A stretch of DNA of 20,975 nucleotides from DATHTC01 sp050262775 (GTDB lineage: Bacteria > Actinomycetota > Thermoleophilia > Gaiellales > Gaiellaceae), in assembly GCA_050262775.1 (NCBI GenBank), contig JBLNEO010000033.1:1-20975 (forward strand), written 5' to 3'. Within the stretch, counting starts at the first letter, position 1, and every line of letters begins with the position of its first letter. The position numbers and the translations under genes are program-made. The notes under the pieces were generated by a model. The model was not told the DNA's origin, did not search any database, and saw only the letters and a list, made by a program, of their open reading frames with translations. Of this stretch, positions 20,903-20,975 are shown in pieces.

Positions 20903-20975
20903 GGGGGGGGGGGGGGGGGGGGGGGCCCCCCCCCCCCCCCCCCCCCCGCACCCAGGCACGAGCCAAGAGAAACAC
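20903..20975. other. G23/C22 homopolymer hinge and unassigned tail (probable artefact)
   Basis: Twenty-three G (20903-20925) are followed directly by twenty-two C (20926-20947), a perfect palindrome, and then 28 bases (20948-20975) of ordinary composition with no recognisable content. This is what results when poly-G read tails from two-colour sequencing are joined to their reverse complement during assembly. The upstream promoter of the minus-strand operon is therefore missing or unreliable, and the tail should not be trusted as adjacent genome. Confidence 0.85.

Noticed and set aside
20903..20947. Functional G-quadruplex or recombination site
   Set aside because: The perfect G-then-C homopolymer at a contig end is better explained as a sequencing and assembly artefact.
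1..20975. tRNA, rRNA, CRISPR arrays, riboswitches, phage or integrase genes
   Set aside because: Reading both strands gave no tRNA-like cloverleaf, rRNA segment, regularly spaced repeats, known riboswitch core or phage/integrase motif. Intergenic space is too small for most of these.

Overview
The window looks like one complete contig from a very GC-rich bacterium (well above 65% G+C by eye, strong GC third-position bias, many GTG starts). Gene content and style (Tat and lipoprotein quinoproteins, a plastocyanin-like small protein, AsnC-type regulators, tightly coupled operons) fit an actinobacterium, most likely of the Thermoleophilia type; that placement is an inference, with no rRNA or marker gene in the window. 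Both contig ends carry probable assembly artefacts: a 90-bp inverted copy of gene 1 on the left, and a G23/C22 homopolymer hinge on the right.

Left half (190-8079, minus strand): an eight-gene, almost gapless operon. In transcription order it encodes an APC-type permease, a small nucleotidyltransferase, a calcineurin-like metallophosphoesterase, a GlnT-type (gamma-glutamylmethylamide synthetase-like) ligase, a DUF1116/AllG-like protein, an acetamidase/formamidase, a GNAT acetyltransferase and a GloA-type glyoxalase. A divergent Lrp/AsnC regulator (8201-8668) shares a 121-bp control region that holds a good sigma-70-like promoter and a palindrome. The natural reading is uptake and breakdown of an amide, amine or ureido nitrogen compound. 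The nucleotidyltransferase and phosphoesterase are unexplained and could be a regulatory pair acting on the ligase. An EamA/DMT exporter (8647-9552) lies tail-to-tail with the regulator.

Middle (9656-17575, plus strand): seven genes, six of whose junctions overlap or nearly touch. They encode MoxR AAA+, DUF58, a signal-peptide/TM protein, a VWA protein, a small membrane-anchored protein, a second VWA protein and then a 933-residue secreted PQQ-type beta-propeller. The first six match, one for one and in order, mxaR-S-A-C-K-L, the methanol dehydrogenase maturation block of methylotrophs. Here they are translationally coupled to an unusual quinoprotein. It keeps the propeller and the metal-binding Glu but has substitutions at the Asn and catalytic Asp positions, lacks the vicinal Cys pair, and carries a long C-terminal repeat region.

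Right (17572-20880, minus strand): a converging three-gene operon encodes a cupredoxin-like secreted protein without copper ligands, a PQQ-type lipoprotein and a Tat-exported DyP-peroxidase-like protein. The two operons meet at a shared CTAG that supplies both stop codons. Together, 9656-20880 forms a coherent extracytoplasmic quinoprotein locus with its own assembly machinery, and it is the best candidate here for an undescribed system.
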